DNA of 64,000 bases. Origin: Caprimulgus europaeus (taxonomy: Eukaryota; Chordata; Aves; Caprimulgiformes; Caprimulgidae). The notes beneath the pieces are model-generated. The model made no database searches, was not told the DNA's origin, and saw only the letters and a list, made by a program, of their open reading frames with translations. This document shows, piece after piece, positions 13,001 to 25,527 of the stretch (its first letter is position 1; every line of letters begins with the position of its first letter). Made by a program: the position numbers and the translations under genes. Where the stretch lies: assembly GCA_907165065.1 (NCBI GenBank), contig OU015524.1:40677295-40741294 (forward strand). Reading direction: 5' to 3'.

Positions 13001-16000
13001 TGCTCACAAATATATTTGACCTTTAAGTTGCTGAACACTATGCATGTTCAGTGACTAATGCAGCATAATTCCTTTGTAAACAGTGTTTCGATTTGGCCTG
13101 CAGTCAAAGCACCTGAATGACTTCTAACACCTTGTCTTGACAAGAAGGTGTAATTGTATTAGTTTTTCAGTTTTTGCAAATACACTTTAATTTAGGTCCA
13201 AATAGTGCTCAAATTTCAAGCAGCTAAATCTCCCACTGAGACCTCCTGTATCATCCTGAGGATTAATTTTAAACAGAATGTCAGCTACTAATCAACACTA
13301 AGGATCAAATTACTTGTAATTTTTCCAGACTGCTAAATTAATATGATGTTAGCCTTGATGAATTGCAACAAAAGTATATTTTTATATGGCACTGTAAATT
13401 GTCTGTAATGCCTCTGCAACAAGAGTTCATTTCTCTTTCTGCAAAGGCATAATCAAAGCCAAAAGTGTGTGAGTGTGAAGTGAATGGATAAAGTGCAGCA
13501 AATATCCCTGACAACTACTGGCTTTAAAGGAAGCACTTTCAAACATCTTGTGGGCCACAGTGTTTACCTTTGATGTCTCTTGCTGGGCTTCTAACCTGCT
13601 CATGCAGATCGTGGCTTGAGGCAGAACAAACTCTGCTCCTGTTGTGATGAAAGAGTCAAGCGTGGCACCCATATGCTCTCAGAGTTAGCCTGCCTGCAAG
13701 GAAATCCTGGAAAATGTGCTAGTGTGAGAATAATTAAACAGACAAATCTGGTTTAGACAAAAGCATAAACTTTCCCAACACTAATCTATTCCAGATTGCA
13801 AGGAAGCTTTCAATAGCTTTTGCCTTCTTTGAATTCACAGGGGACTGTTGTAAAATGAGAACCAACGAATAACAGAGAAATACAGGACAATCTCTCACAC
13901 TGGATTAATGCTAGCTGCCAAGTTCAGAGACCTCAGGACCACAACTACACAGAGCCATTGGATGCAAGACAAGTCCATATGCCTACCTGCCCAGGACTTG
14001 TATAGGAGTTGTATCACTGGTAAAAGACTTACATAGGAACTGTATCACTGCTAAAGAATTGCCTTAGCGGCTGCAGTCACACAAGCAGCCTGTAACACAG
14101 GAGCAGTTCTGACCTATATGCCATGTGCAGTGAGCTTTCTTTTAACCCTTACATTTAAAACACTGGAAACACAAGGGAATCCTTTTTGTCCAAAGTCACA
14201 TTTCAATGGCATACTCAGCTGCTCTGACAGGGAAATGATGGGGAGAAGCGGGTTGAAATTTGGTTGCTGCTTTCCCTCCGAGACAGCAGATGCCGTGACA
14301 GGGGTAGGCAGGGAAGGAACACAGGGCATGTGCACGATGCCTGGAGAAAATGTTTCACTGAGGAGCTTGGCCCTACCAAAGAGAGCTGCCATGAGCCCAG
14401 GTGTAACAAGACGTCCAGTCTCTCCAACACAGCAGCTGTTTTCAGCCTGGCTTGAATTTCTGAGATTAAATAATTTCTCAGCATGGGTCAGTCCAGGCTG
14501 CTCATCACCAGCTATGTTTGGAATGTTGCTCATTCCTCTTTATTTACTTCAATAGTGTTTTAGACACAAAATCTGCCAGACGCTTTAACCTTGTGCCCTG
14601 TCAACTGCAGCAGTCTGTAGAAAAGGTTTATTTTCTGATAAAAATCACCCTTGTTTTCTGCAGCCATCACTATTTTTTCTTACCTACAGATTAAGTTAAT
14701 AATCCTAAATGACAGTACATATCATTCCAGAGCTAAAGGTAAACTATTATTAAAACAGAGACTTTAGTAAAGACAATTTCAGCTAAGGTCTGGATCTTTA
14801 TTTTATTTTGCAATAACACAAGTCATTATCAGTACAGGTGACTGGAGTTATGCCAATTTATCTTTTTTTTTCCCCCACTCCTTCTTTCCCCCATCTCATT
14901 GAGAACATGTGAGGTCCCTTAAGAAAGCTCTGGTTTATTTTCAGGAGAGAAGGCAGCCAAGCTCCAGGGGCTTGGCATGCTTGAATTAACCTGGCCTAAT
15001 AAGCTGTCTGAATCCACCTGGTTTTTAATTGCCTACCCAGCTAAAACCACTTTTTGATCATATAGAAATGTTTTGTCAACTTTGATTTCTCATTTCTCCC
15101 CTTCTCACCTATCAATCTGCCACCAGCTGCCCACTGTCAACTATGAAGTGCCAATGCAGTAGGTCGCAGTTGTAGTTTACTGGCACAATCTGGTAGCATC
15201 TGCACTGGAAAAAAAGAGCAAGCAGATGCACAGGCCCAGGACTGCGATGTTACCTGACATACAACTTCAAATGGTGTAAAAGAAAGGGCATAACCATGTA
15301 ACTGAGCACACCTGATCACGGGTGTGCTCTGCTGGGGTCACTTGTGTGGTTAACAACCTTGGAACATCCATTGCCGATCAGACCAGTATCCTCCAAATGT
15401 GGCCAGCAACGGATGCTGAGGAAAACTAGACAGGGGAGAGATTTCCCCAGAAATACTTCCCTAGTTCCTTATGATTTGCAGCTTGGTGAATTCCCAAGGC
15501 CAGAGATGATGTTTTTTGTATTTAATAGCCCTTGACAAATTTTTCTTCTATGCATTTGTTTTCATAGCCATGTAACTCAGTGTACTCTGTCTCCAAAATT
15601 AGGAGAATGTTTGTTCAGTATTTCCATTACCAAGGAATCTGGAAAGGCCCAGTTCTCTTTAGGGGAGAGCCAAGGACTTTACCCCTTCCTTCCAGAGGGA
15701 GTTCAATCTAAGAACCTCAAGCCTTCAGTTGATGTAAGATTATTCTGAGTGTAACAAAATTCACAAAGTACTCCCTGTGTGAGCTTTTTCTCTGAATATA
15801 CGTAACAAGGGAACTGGGGCTGGTGTCAGTGTTACTTCTTACTGAAGGATCAACCATTGTTCCATCTTCACGTCAGTTTTCTCTACTGATGCTTGATTCT
15901 AGACTTTCTAATCTTTCTAGACCTCAGAGTCTATATTAAATAAATATAATGAAAATTACTTTTTGCTCTGAGTCACATTTATTTGCATTCTTCTCATTTT

Positions 16001-16261
16001 GCATATACAGTCATGCCTGCCTCCACTGCTAAAAAGCAATTGGAATTCCACATTATAAAGTAACACATCAGTGGCTGTCATCATACATTTTACTAAGAGG
16101 TAAATCTACCCCTCCACTCTCGGGCTATCGACAGGTCCTGGTAAAGGGCCTGACATGGCCCTGTAACCCAAAAGGAGCCTCTACCTATATCTTTAACAGG
16201 TGCTTATCCAGTTGGGGTGGGCATGAAGTACCTGAATTTGCTGCTGTACTATTACAGATGA

Positions 16262-16335
16262 GGATATATATAATTATATAGGATATATGAGGAGATATAT
16301 ATATACATATATAAATATATATAGCTATTATAGTA
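16262..16335. repeat. AT-rich (TA)n microsatellite
   Basis: Alternating ATATAT runs with GGATATATGA interruptions; self-complementary. Confidence 0.85.
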
Positions 16336-17242
16336 TAGGTTAAGGGTACATTTGGGTGCCGTAAGAACCACGGAAAAATCTATTCTGGGCACACTATGGG
16401 GATGTTTGCATCTGTGCATTCCTACCACCTACAGCCTCCAGCACTTAGCATGCACTTGTTCGAGAAGCTCAGAAGGCTGAAGCAAATTTAGAGCTCCCTG
16501 TAACTCCTTCTGGCACAGCACATCTGGTCTGGATTTCATTTTGATAGTCTGTGCAGCTTTTAGTGAAAGCTTTGGAGAGAAACTAACGTGAAAGAATTCT
16601 TTGCTTCACCTGTATCTGAACACAGAATTGTAATTTGCCTTCATTGTGCCACAAAACTACTAACTTTTTCTTGGATAACATCATAATATATAGGATGTTT
16701 TATGAGTACACAGAAATAGTTCTTCAGCTGTTATCTCTCACATCTGAGGCAACAGTAACTATTTATACCAGCTGCAGAGTTGTCTGTGTTTTCATTTACC
16801 TAGTACATTTTCAATATGAAATTCCAATACAATCTAAGCAGATGACTAATAATGAAATCTTATTTACTTGCAGTATCAACTACACCATAATTTATCTAAA
16901 TTATTTTTCTTAACTCTCCAGCTTTTTACCTTGTGTGCTGTTAATCAGCTTCCAGATCTTCATTTAGTTTCAGCACCCTCTCATACAAATGCAATGCTGA
17001 AATGCACCTGAGAACCTAACATATCGCACAGAAAAGGTTTAAACATATGAAAAAAAAAAGAAAAGATTTTGACTATTTTTTTAATCAAAATGTCTTTAGT
17101 TAAGTGTTTACGGTTTACTAACAATCAGACTCATAACTTTCAAACAAGACTGCAATCGCTCCACAGCAGCATGTTACAGGAACGGATCAAGAGACACATC
17201 TTGGCTTGAATAAGTTGTAATTTAATGAAACAAGCAATCAAA

Positions 17243-17309
17243 AGTGGCAGAGGCAAACAGCACAGCAAGCTGAAATCACTTGTTAATTATAAATTAGTGG
17301 CAGAGGCAA
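17243..17309 (+). repeat. 14-bp direct repeat pair, 53 bp apart
   Basis: AGTGGCAGAGGCAA is found at 17243-17256 and 17296-17309. The intervening sequence is not repeated. Confidence 0.85.
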
Positions 17310-17661
17310 GACAATAGTCAAGGTCTCCAGGGCTTCACTTTTGCCCTTGTTTCTTGATCACTTTGCTCCATCCTGCCCATGTAAATTTTGGCCCTAGACA
17401 TGCAGTATTTCTTTCCAATGGACAAACAACATTTGGTTCACTTCCAGCAACAAACTTTCTTATACTTAATCAACCAGTTTATTAGAGCATGAAGGAAAAT
17501 TGGTCATGACTTCAGTTCCTGTACTGCTGGAATTAACAAGCTGGCTGTTGCCAGCACTAAATTTGGAAGTGCTAATGGTAATTAAAATCTATTTTCAAAT
17601 ATATCTGACAGTTTTAAGGTGGAGAAGCAGTTGTTACTCATGTGAATTTCCAGACTGTATT

Positions 17662-17683
17662 AAAAAAAAAAAAAAAAAAAAAA
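17662..17683 (+). repeat. poly(A) tract, 22 bases
   Basis: A run of 22 A within AT-rich DNA. No processed gene copy is recognised upstream. Confidence 0.9.
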
Positions 17684-17930
17684 GTGCTACTTTTTTTCAG
17701 GAAGATGTCAGCTGTGGGAAAGAAATAGTTATTAATGAATTATTAATGCTATTTGTTCTCCTTTAGTGAGTTTATGGCTATGTGTGTCCTCCAAACACTT
17801 TGAGTAAGACAAGCTTGAAACTCAAATCTATAAGTATTATTATTTTTGGTTAACTTTTTAATTGTTGTATTGTTTTTATAACAGTAAGATATGGCAAAAT
17901 AGTGCTAATATCAAAGCTGACATAAACTAT

Positions 17931-17975
17931 TGTGATAGTTTAACTAGGACTATTGTGATAGCAAAAACCAGGACA
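17931..17975 (-). mobile_element. 45-bp LTR scar with 5-bp target duplication
   Basis: TGTGATAGTTTAACTAGGAC at the left resembles the first bases of the two LTRs at 63562 and 33233, and AAAAACCAGGACA at the right equals the other terminus of the 33.2-kb LTR. Identical ACTAT pentamers flank it (17926-17930 and 17976-17980). The simplest reading is an LTR that lost nearly all its interior while keeping both ends. Confidence 0.55.
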
Positions 17976-18905
17976 ACTATCAGTAGCTTTACCATCATTT
18001 GACAAAAGTCCATGTAGCCCATTCAGTCAATTTTCCCTCTGGTGCATTTGGGTAAAATACCTTATCTTAACAAAGTACTCTAACACCTAGCTCAAATCTG
18101 TCTGTGTTCCAACAGGTAATCTTAATTATTCAACATTTTCACAGTATATAGCGTGTAAAATAAAGGAAAGATAATAATACTTTGTTTTCCACTTCATTTT
18201 CTAAGCCTGCTTCCTGGCTAATTCAATCTATTGGATCAGTGGGAGGGACATGGGATAGATTAAAAAAATGTTGACTGTCAGATCACCAGGGGATTTGGAT
18301 TAATGTTCTTTTGCACAGAATGGAAGCATATGGGCCACAGGGTGCAGCTCTCTTTGGAAAATTACTGTCAAAACAGTACCATGTCTATTAACACAGCTGT
18401 GTCTCGTGAAGCAGAAGTCCGATTTTACTTGAGTTAACCTTCAAAAAGCAGTTTCAGAGTGACTGGTCACTAATACTTTCTTGCTACATCAACAATATGG
18501 ACTATTAACAGCCTACGCAAGTCACGCCTGTACAACGCCACAAGTGCCACTGTGGGATGTAACATCCTATAAACCCCCTTATGATAACGAGAAGGAAGCA
18601 AAGTTATGTTCACCCAGCCTGACAATTGACATTAAATTCCCATTTTCTTCCTATAAAAAGGGAAAGCACACTTGATAGAAGACCCTTCATATAAAAAATG
18701 TAGGTTTCACAGTATAGGCTTCCTGCTCAATTTGCCTGCATTTCAGCTGATTTCCAAGACTGAAGTTCTGCCTTTGTATATAATCAGACACAGACATTTC
18801 CTTTAGATATTTCTTCCACAGATGTTCTAGCTTGCTTCCCCACTATTTTCTAAAGGAAAATGATAAAAGTGAGGATCTCTTATCTGTAATTTCTTTATGT
18901 GCAAT

Positions 18906-19150
18906 TGTATTGGGTTTGTGTGGCAAGATTTTGGTAACAGGGGGGTGGAGGGAGCAGGTTTTCTGGCAGGACTTGTGACCCTGTGGAGGAACTGCACTGG
19001 AGCAGTCTGTTCCTGAAGGACTGCACCACATGAGAAGGACCCACGTTGAAGCAGTTAATGAAGAACTGTCGTTCATGGGAAGCACTCATGTTGGAGAAGT
19101 TTGTGGAGGACTGTCCCCTGAGAGATGGACACCACCCTGGAGCGGGAGTG
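18906..19150 (+). mobile_element. fragment of a second avian ERV LTR family with internal tandem units
   Basis: TGTATTGGGTTTGTGTGGCA and AGATTTTGGTAACAGGGGGG are the start of an LTR family I recognise from bird genomes. The copy then jumps to its block of tandem units (TGGAGCAGTCTGTTCCTGAA and related lines), so an internal deletion is likely. Unit starts at about 18998, 19047, 19092 and 19138 give a 45-49-bp period. The 3' part of the LTR is missing or unrecognisable. The family name is not assigned. Confidence 0.6.
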
Positions 19151-19447
19151 AAATGTTTTATCTGAAGAAAATGTTAAAAACTCAAAGTTAAGCTCTAAGA
19201 ACAGGAAGAGGCTGAAGCTAAAACGTTATCCACAAATTAAGTAAAAAGCCTTCAATAAGCAACGTCCTGTTTCTCCAGAAGCCCATACCTGCCTCAGCTG
19301 GTGTCAGAAAGGAGAGTCATGGGGAATTCTGCTGTAATAAGATACTATTGACTTAAATAATTAAAAAGACAAATTTGGGTCTTCTTTGTACATACTGGAC
19401 AGTGTTAAATGAAAAAGAGACTTAAAAGGTATTAACTAATGTATGGA

Positions 19448-19473
19448 TTGCATGGATTTATTGCATGGATTTA
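19448..19473 (+). repeat. 13-bp tandem duplication
   Basis: TTGCATGGATTTA occurs twice head-to-tail, and part of the motif also precedes the pair. Confidence 0.9.
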
Positions 19474-20776
19474 CTGAAGTCCTTACAGAAAAGTAACGTA
19501 ATTTTTTAAAAAAGAAGTAACAATGGTACTGCTTCACCAAGATAAATTTTTAACTTTCTGATACTTTTACCAATACAAAATGTAGCCCTCTGACCTCATT
19601 TATCATGCATAATACCTGAAACGAGGAGGCTCCTACATAAACAGTGTGACCAGTGCAGAGTGTTGTAATGAAGGACGTCAGGATACTGGTGAAACGGGCA
19701 CGTTCAATTATAGTCAGGATTAGTTGGTGCTTCAATGTGTCCGTTACAAGGCAAGATCCTCGCTGTATATGCTTTTACTTTCCATGTGCATCAAAATATA
19801 TGTAATTCAAGTTTCAGAGTCCCTAGGGATTTTTGGGTGCTGAATAGAAGAAACATTTAAAAAACCTGTTGTACAGAAGACAGCTCCAAAAAATCAGCTA
19901 TTCAAAGGTGTTTTGACTGGGACCGTTTTTTGTGCATGTGCAGGTAAATATTTAGATTTGTGCATATAGTGTACATAAATACATAAATATAACCTTGAGC
20001 AAGCAAGTTGCATCAGTGGTTGGGTTTCAGTCTGAGTAAAGGGTTTGTCCTAAGTTCAGGACAAACATATTCCATAATGCTGCTATCATTAGGATATGCT
20101 TTCTGTAGCTGTCTTTGGGAAATACATGAAGAATACGCTTTTTTAGTTCCATGTGTTCACTATGCATTTCTACAGCCCTTTTAAAATAGATGCCTCATTC
20201 TTCTTAGCTAAAAAAAGGGAACAATTTGCTCATTTGCTTTCTCTATAAAACCCTAGGAAAAAATCTTGGAGTTTCTTCTCGCTGTTAAATATAAAAGCTT
20301 CAAGGTTTCATTGGAAAAGGAAACTGATGAGCTCAGTTTAGAACACGTAATTGCCACCTTTCCTATTAGAGGAGTCAATACAATGCTAATAACATGGACA
20401 GGGCAGTTAACCAAATAATGACCAAATACATAGTTATTGTGTCAGAGATAGCAATTTATCATGTCCATACTAAAACTTAATGAACCATTTATTATTATAT
20501 TTTTGTTTGCTTTGTTATTTGAATAATTCCATTTATAAATGTTAAATCAAAACACTGTCAAATGCTGAAGCTTTGACTAATGTCACCTGTGAATCCAGCC
20601 ATGAGCCTCTGGACTACAGACTACAGTGTAAAAATCAAGGCAAAAATGTTATTTGTCTTGACATTTATTTTCCCCTTTTCCCTTCATCTTTCACATCTTG
20701 CACTTTGCATTCAGGGCTGGTTTCAGTGCAAGTTGCAAAATTTGTGCAAATGAGACATTTCATCGGGCACGTCAAC

Positions 20777-20791
20777 TTTTTTTTTTTTTTT
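20777..20791 (+). repeat. poly(T) tract, 15 bases
   Basis: A run of 15 T with no recognised element on either side. Confidence 0.85.
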
Positions 20792-23503
20792 AAATAGACA
20801 GCATTACAAGTTTGCAACCCGTGGTAGGGAAGGAAAGCTAGCATTCAGACACTTCAGTTCCTAATTACTGGAAGATAAATGGACATAAAATTATCAAGCA
20901 AAAGAACTTGAACAGCATCAAAAGCAATAAATGTTCCATAGGAAATGAATTTGGTAAATTTTAAGGGCATTATAATTAATCACCATGACTTGTTCATGAG
21001 TTACAACTGATTCTGCACTCAGCTACAATTATTTTGATTTAATGCTTTTTATCATTGAACAAAGTTATTCAACTCCATTTAACTATCTAAAGAGATTTGC
21101 GAGACCTAACTCTCAAATATCTCTCCTTGTCTCTTTCAGTTCATTTCTCCCATCCAGCTTTTTATGAGTCACTGAATTACTTAGAAATCCCAAACACATT
21201 TGGGTGACTAGCCTACTAAGAAAACAACTGTAAAAAGGACTCATACTGGATTATTAAATTGATAACTGTGAATCTAAGTTTGTATAAAAGTCTTTTTATA
21301 ACTTATTTACGCACAACTTTCTCAAATCAGCATTGAAGGGCTGGCACCGACCGGCACAGGGAAGGTACTCTTCAGTCCCTGTTGCTGTAGAACTTGCCTT
21401 CTGAAGGCCTCAAAATTATTTTGCTATCAACGAATCAATGTATTTGTCATAATCACTTCTTACTCAAAAACCAACAGTACATTTCTGTCATGAACACAGG
21501 AACTCAAAATGCCAGGTTTTTTGAAAGGTTTCTGAAGCTGGAAATGCCTTTTGGCTTTCATTTGGTTTCTCTGCTAACAGGAGGGAAAAAATAAGGGAAT
21601 AAAAAGGTGAGGAAACAGCACAATTAGGCCTGTTAAAGAGATATGGAACATTGCTTAGGGGGAGGAAAACATACTATTTGCAACAGAAAAGTGTATTAGC
21701 AGGTAAGAGAAGATCAGTTGCAAGGGAAAATCAGCTACGGCCTGCACGTTGGGATGGGGCAAATAGAGGTATCGGGACAGAAGAGGCTTTTCAGTCTTGT
21801 GCTGAAACACTGCCTAGGCATGGCAAACTCTATCTCGGAAAATAAAACCACATGGGACACTTTCTCTTCACACACTCATAGCACATAGCATGTTTTGGTG
21901 ATTAATATAAAACTAAACCATATGTGAATGTGGCTTGTGCTACCAGTGGAACCTCTTGCAGAAGATATAGACAAGCTGGTGCTAGAAGCCTTGCTGCCTT
22001 CATCCCAGGCAAAGACAGGGAAAAGAAATTGGTGCTGCATCTGTAAGACCTGCCTGAAAAACCAAGAGTTTGTCAAAAGCGTATGCATTGCCTCATCTGA
22101 TTTCTGGATTTGCAAAGAAGAGGCTGGCAGGATCTTCACACTGTGAAGGTGAGCACTGAGCACAGACTGGCAGGCTAAACCAGAATGCCCTCCCAGCTGA
22201 AAGCAGGACCACCCCACACCGCTCTGAGTGGGGAAATCATCCTTCCTCCTAACACATCAGAACGGCTGAATTGGGCCAGAGCGGTGCAAGGACATTGTCA
22301 CACCTCCTGGTAACACACCCTTTGGCTCTGGGCCACTGGGGCTCAGAGGCTGCCTCTCCTTTCACATAACCACCTCAGTGGGACCAAGAAGTCATGGGAG
22401 ACACTCACAGAAGAAAAGGCTGCAATCCAGCCACGTGATGTAGAACTACAACCAGGAAAGAAAACCTTGCACATAAAAAAGCCAGGGAGCCACCGCAGTC
22501 CTGAGGCAGAGGGCTACCTTGGGAGACCACAGGGTTCAGAGCAGCAGCATGGCAAGCAAGAACCTGGAAGGCAAACCCGCTTGGCCACATCCTTTTCCAC
22601 TGACCAACACTGGGAATCCCACCAAGTGGCCAAAGTTATTTTGCCCTGAAGCTCTGCTCCATGTTAAACACAGAAGTTTCACTTTCCTGTAGGGCTAGGT
22701 AGGTTATAACCAAAAGCTGAATCAAATAGGGAAATTCTTAAATTTGGCATATACCTACTTAAACTTGAGATTTTATTAAAAAATACATTGCCAGCCTCTG
22801 TCAAGGGCTGTGTACACCAGACCTCTCATAGGATGTTCTTGAGGAGAGTACTGACTCTGAAATAGCTCTGAACTCCTCTCTCTACCACCTGACATTCAAT
22901 TCCACATCTTCTCGTGCCTCATCTGAGAATAAAGACCTCTTCTTGACAAGCTGTAGAGCTTCTTCTTTTAAAACTTTCCTTTTTCTTCTGGCAACTTCCA
23001 CTACCTCAACTCCTTTCACTTTCTTTTTCATTTATTTTTAATAGCAGAGATACTGAAGTACTGTGAAACTACATTTCCAATGTCTTTTTGGTATAAACTC
23101 TCGTGCTAATGGGACACATGTGCCATTCTAGCTCTACTTTAACTCTTTGCATTTGCTACTGTCAACATCCACAGTAACTGTCAATTAACTGCAGTTTTAA
23201 GCAGGGGTCTTTTTTAGATCATGGCAGCAATGAACACAAATATTTTTGCTTTACATATCTCTGTGTTCCAAGACAGGTATTTGGAAAAATGTTACAAAGT
23301 GCAACAGCACTGAAAAGACAAAAACAAGTGGATATATCTAAAATAAATTAAAAGTTTCAAGGAGTTAATGACTTGTATTAAATAACCACTTTTTTTCCTA
23401 CTTCACTGAAGACCAGGTAGAGGCCATAAACACTGTATAGCTAAAATGTTACTGTGAAAACTAAAAATAAATCCCAGTGTACGTATTAATTGATTGCCTT
23501 ATA

Positions 23504-23509
23504 TTTATT
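23504..23509 (-). terminator. PIGM: candidate PIGM polyadenylation signal
   Basis: TTTATT on the plus strand gives AATAAA on the PIGM strand. It is the first canonical signal I find downstream of the stop codon, and would give a 3' UTR of about 0.6 kb. The 3' UTR has no other landmark, and the true end could lie further left. Confidence 0.3.
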
Positions 23510-23931
23510 CATTAGCTTGACCCTTGCGAAACAACCCACTCACTTACTGGAATGTACAAGACTGTCAAACTCCAATATCCCTTTATAATCTTCTATGCCA
23601 GAGGCCACAGTCCTCTAACAAGTAAAGTAACAATGCGACAAAGGGTGTCAGGGAGTAAGAAGATTGGGGCTGTTCAACGCAGGGGTACTAGCAGGAGTTG
23701 AGGGTGACCCTGGCACAGGTCATACCCTGACTGACCAGGGCGCAGTCACACTGTGTCTGGAGATGGCAGGCAGAGATGATGTGGGTCCTTCATAGCTCTA
23801 CATGTGGCAAGTGATGAACTGGTCCAGGGTCCTTCTAGGGAGTCCCATCAAGAGCAGCAGGAGACAGGGCTGGAGGCAGTGCTGGAAAGAAGGTTTCAAG
23901 GTCTATGCAGGCTAGAGGTACACCTGCAGAC

Positions 23932-23965
23932 ACTGCTCAGGGCAGGACTGGGACTGCTCAGGGCA
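23932..23965 (+). repeat. direct repeat of ACTGCTCAGGGCA
   Basis: The 13-mer occurs at 23932-23944 and 23953-23965, inside a GC-richer stretch (about 23640-23970) just beyond the PIGM 3' side. The stretch has the look of an old repeat but I cannot name it. Confidence 0.7.
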
Positions 23966-24118
23966 ATTAAGGCCAATTGGCACCCTCACAGCCCTGACAA
24001 AGTACCATTTATATACAATGGACTTTAGTACAATGTGCATGCATTTACATTGAACGAAAGGCTGGTCACATGAAAAGCCTTGTTAAACACAGTAATGCTG
24101 ATTCTGGATTTTAGCCTA

Positions 24119-25384
24119 TTACTGTTGTTTGGGTTTTTTTGCAACTTGTGTTTCTTTTTGATAATGTGAAATAATCTGAACAATTATGAGGGTATTAATG
24201 AAAAGGAAAAGCAAGCCTGCCAACCATATAATTAAAAAAGTGTTATATCCTTTGAACTCCAGAAAGTACGCTGGCGCAAGCCACAGACCTTGTCCAACAA
24301 ACCACAGAAAAAGCAGCAGCACACCACGATGCCAGGACATCTTAACACTAGGCATTACGAGGGGCAAAAGGCAGAGATACCAGACAAAGTACTGTGATGT
24401 GCATACTTTGTTAAAACTCACAAAAATAGCAGTGTGTAGGAAACAACAGAAGGCAAGGTCTCTGTAAAATGCTACAGACACAACCAGGAGTAAAAGCAGC
24501 TGGGGCAGGAAAGCTGCGAGCCCAAGGGTAAAACTCCATGTGCTCTCCGCAGTTAAGTACAACATGTAGAAATAGGGAGAGAAGTTATGGCGGATGTCCC
24601 TCCTGGTCAGGTGGTAGAGGTAGGCATGCTCCAAAAACTCCCAGCCATACAGGTGATAAAACCCAACAGTCAAAAGAGCCAGCACGGATCCAGCAACCAC
24701 TCCAAAAAGCAGCACATCACGGTTCAGCATCTTCACAAAAAGCTGCCAGAGGTCCCCTACCAACGTAAACTTGGCTTTTTGGCCAGACCCGGTCTGCCCC
24801 GCTCCTTCCCCGCCGCGCCGCTGGCTCTGCAGGTGGAGCGCGATGGGCAGCGCGTAGGTCAGCGGGTAGATTTTCAGGTGCACGGCCAGCCCGTAGCACA
24901 CCGCGGCCTTCCCTACGCTCCCCGCCTCCACGAAGTACAGGGTGGCGAGCACCAGCAGCGCGACCAGGGCCTCTGCGTTGCCCCGGGTGGAGACGGCTAT
25001 GGGCAGAGGGTTTAGGAGCCAGGCAGCGGCGCAGCACCCGCAGGCCTGGCCGGCGGCGGCCCCTCGGCGCCGCAGGGTCCGGTAGGCGACGACAGCAGCC
25101 GCCAGGTCCCCCACCACGAAGAGCAGCTTCCCGAAGGCCTCGGCCAGGTAGACATTGGGCGTCAGGAGCCAGGCCAGGAGCGGGGTGTAGCGGTAGGTGG
25201 CCCGCTGGTAGGGCGACCGACCCTCGGTCACCAGCCGCGCCGCGTCGGTGAAGACCCGGTAGTCGACGTCGGTGTAGCGCACCCGCATGGCCCCGTCCTG
25301 GTGCCGGCTGTACAGCACCAGGCCCAGCCTCACCAGCAGCGCCGCGCCCAGCGCCGTGCCCAACCCGGGCCGCCCCCCCGCCAT
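24119..25384 (-). CDS. PIGM: GPI mannosyltransferase 1 catalytic subunit (PIG-M), complete single-exon gene
   Basis: PIG-M transfers the first mannose from dolichol-phosphate-mannose to GlcN-acylPI on the luminal side of the ER during GPI-anchor synthesis; it works with PIGX. The reading frame is open for 421 codons, close to the 423 of human PIGM, with no intron, as in mammals. The ATG at 25384-25382 has a strong context (GCCATGG). Reading can extend 9 codons upstream to a TTG, but that is not a likely start. A DVD motif at residues 39-41, inside [21 protein letters not shown], matches the essential DXD of the family (human 49-51). Other family blocks are [10 protein letters not shown] (61-70), [15 protein letters not shown] (124-138), [17 protein letters not shown] (261-277) and NKVCTSQYF (325-333). 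Many hydrophobic segments indicate a multi-pass membrane protein. The C-terminus KPKQQ resembles a KxKxx retrieval signal. The first half is very GC-rich (CpG island) and the second half is AT-richer. Identity is very secure. Confidence 0.97.
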   Translation of the reverse strand: MAGGRPGLGTALGAALLVRLGLVLYSRHQDGAMRVRYTDVDYRVFTDAARLVTEGRSPYQRATYRYTPLLAWLLTPNVYLAEAFGKLLFVVGDLAAAVVAYRTLRRRGAAAGQACGCCAAAWLLNPLPIAVSTRGNAEALVALLVLATLYFVEAGSVGKAAVCYGLAVHLKIYPLTYALPIALHLQSQRRGGEGAGQTGSGQKAKFTLVGDLWQLFVKMLNRDVLLFGVVAGSVLALLTVGFYHLYGWEFLEHAYLYHLTRRDIRHNFSPYFYMLYLTAESTWSFTLGLAAFLPQLLLLLVVSVAFYRDLAFCCFLHTAIFVSFNKVCTSQYFVWYLCLLPLVMPSVKMSWHRGVLLLFLWFVGQGLWLAPAYFLEFKGYNTFLIIWLAGLLFLFINTLIIVQIISHYQKETQVAKKPKQQ

Positions 25385-25424
25385 GGCCCCACCGAGCCCA
25401 CCCGCCCACAAGGCGCTCTACAGC

Positions 25425-25431
25425 GGGGCGG
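25425..25431. promoter_or_regulatory. GC box (Sp1-like) just upstream of the PIGM ATG
   Basis: GGGGCGG followed by TGGGGTGGGAGGGG forms a G-rich Sp1/KLF-type cluster 41-65 bp upstream of the start codon. Human PIGM is known to depend on an Sp1 site at about -270, mutated in inherited GPI deficiency. Whether this box is the counterpart is not known. Confidence 0.4.
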
Positions 25432-25527
25432 TGGGGTGGGAGGGGAGGGGGCGCGAGTGGCACAGGCGTCCGGCCCAGCTCGGTCCCGGCTTCCGCCTGC
25501 GACCGTGAAGGGGAGGAAAGGCGGCAC

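Larger units (their letters stand above)
8961..17925. other. intergenic; no gene recognised
   Basis: AT-rich sequence with one 20-bp tandem duplication, a T14 run near 10930, the AT microsatellite near 16.3 kb and a poly(A) tract at 17.66 kb. The longest open frame (14118-14555, 145 codons) has an equally long overlapping frame on the other strand and no recognisable similarity. Confidence 0.6.
19151..23503. other. intergenic; no gene recognised
   Basis: Ordinary AT-rich DNA with a 13-bp tandem pair at 19448 and a T15 run at 20777. A moderately GC-richer stretch (about 22.15-22.65 kb) shows no homology that I recognise. Confidence 0.6.

Noticed and set aside
14114..14555. Overlapping 139- and 145-codon frames on opposite strands
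   Set aside because: Neither resembles a known protein, both strands are open equally, and no splice or promoter context supports either.
1..23500. Search for FH or GREM2, the genes expected beside RGS7
   Set aside because: I saw no stretch matching the parts of those proteins that I could recognise. They may lie outside the window.
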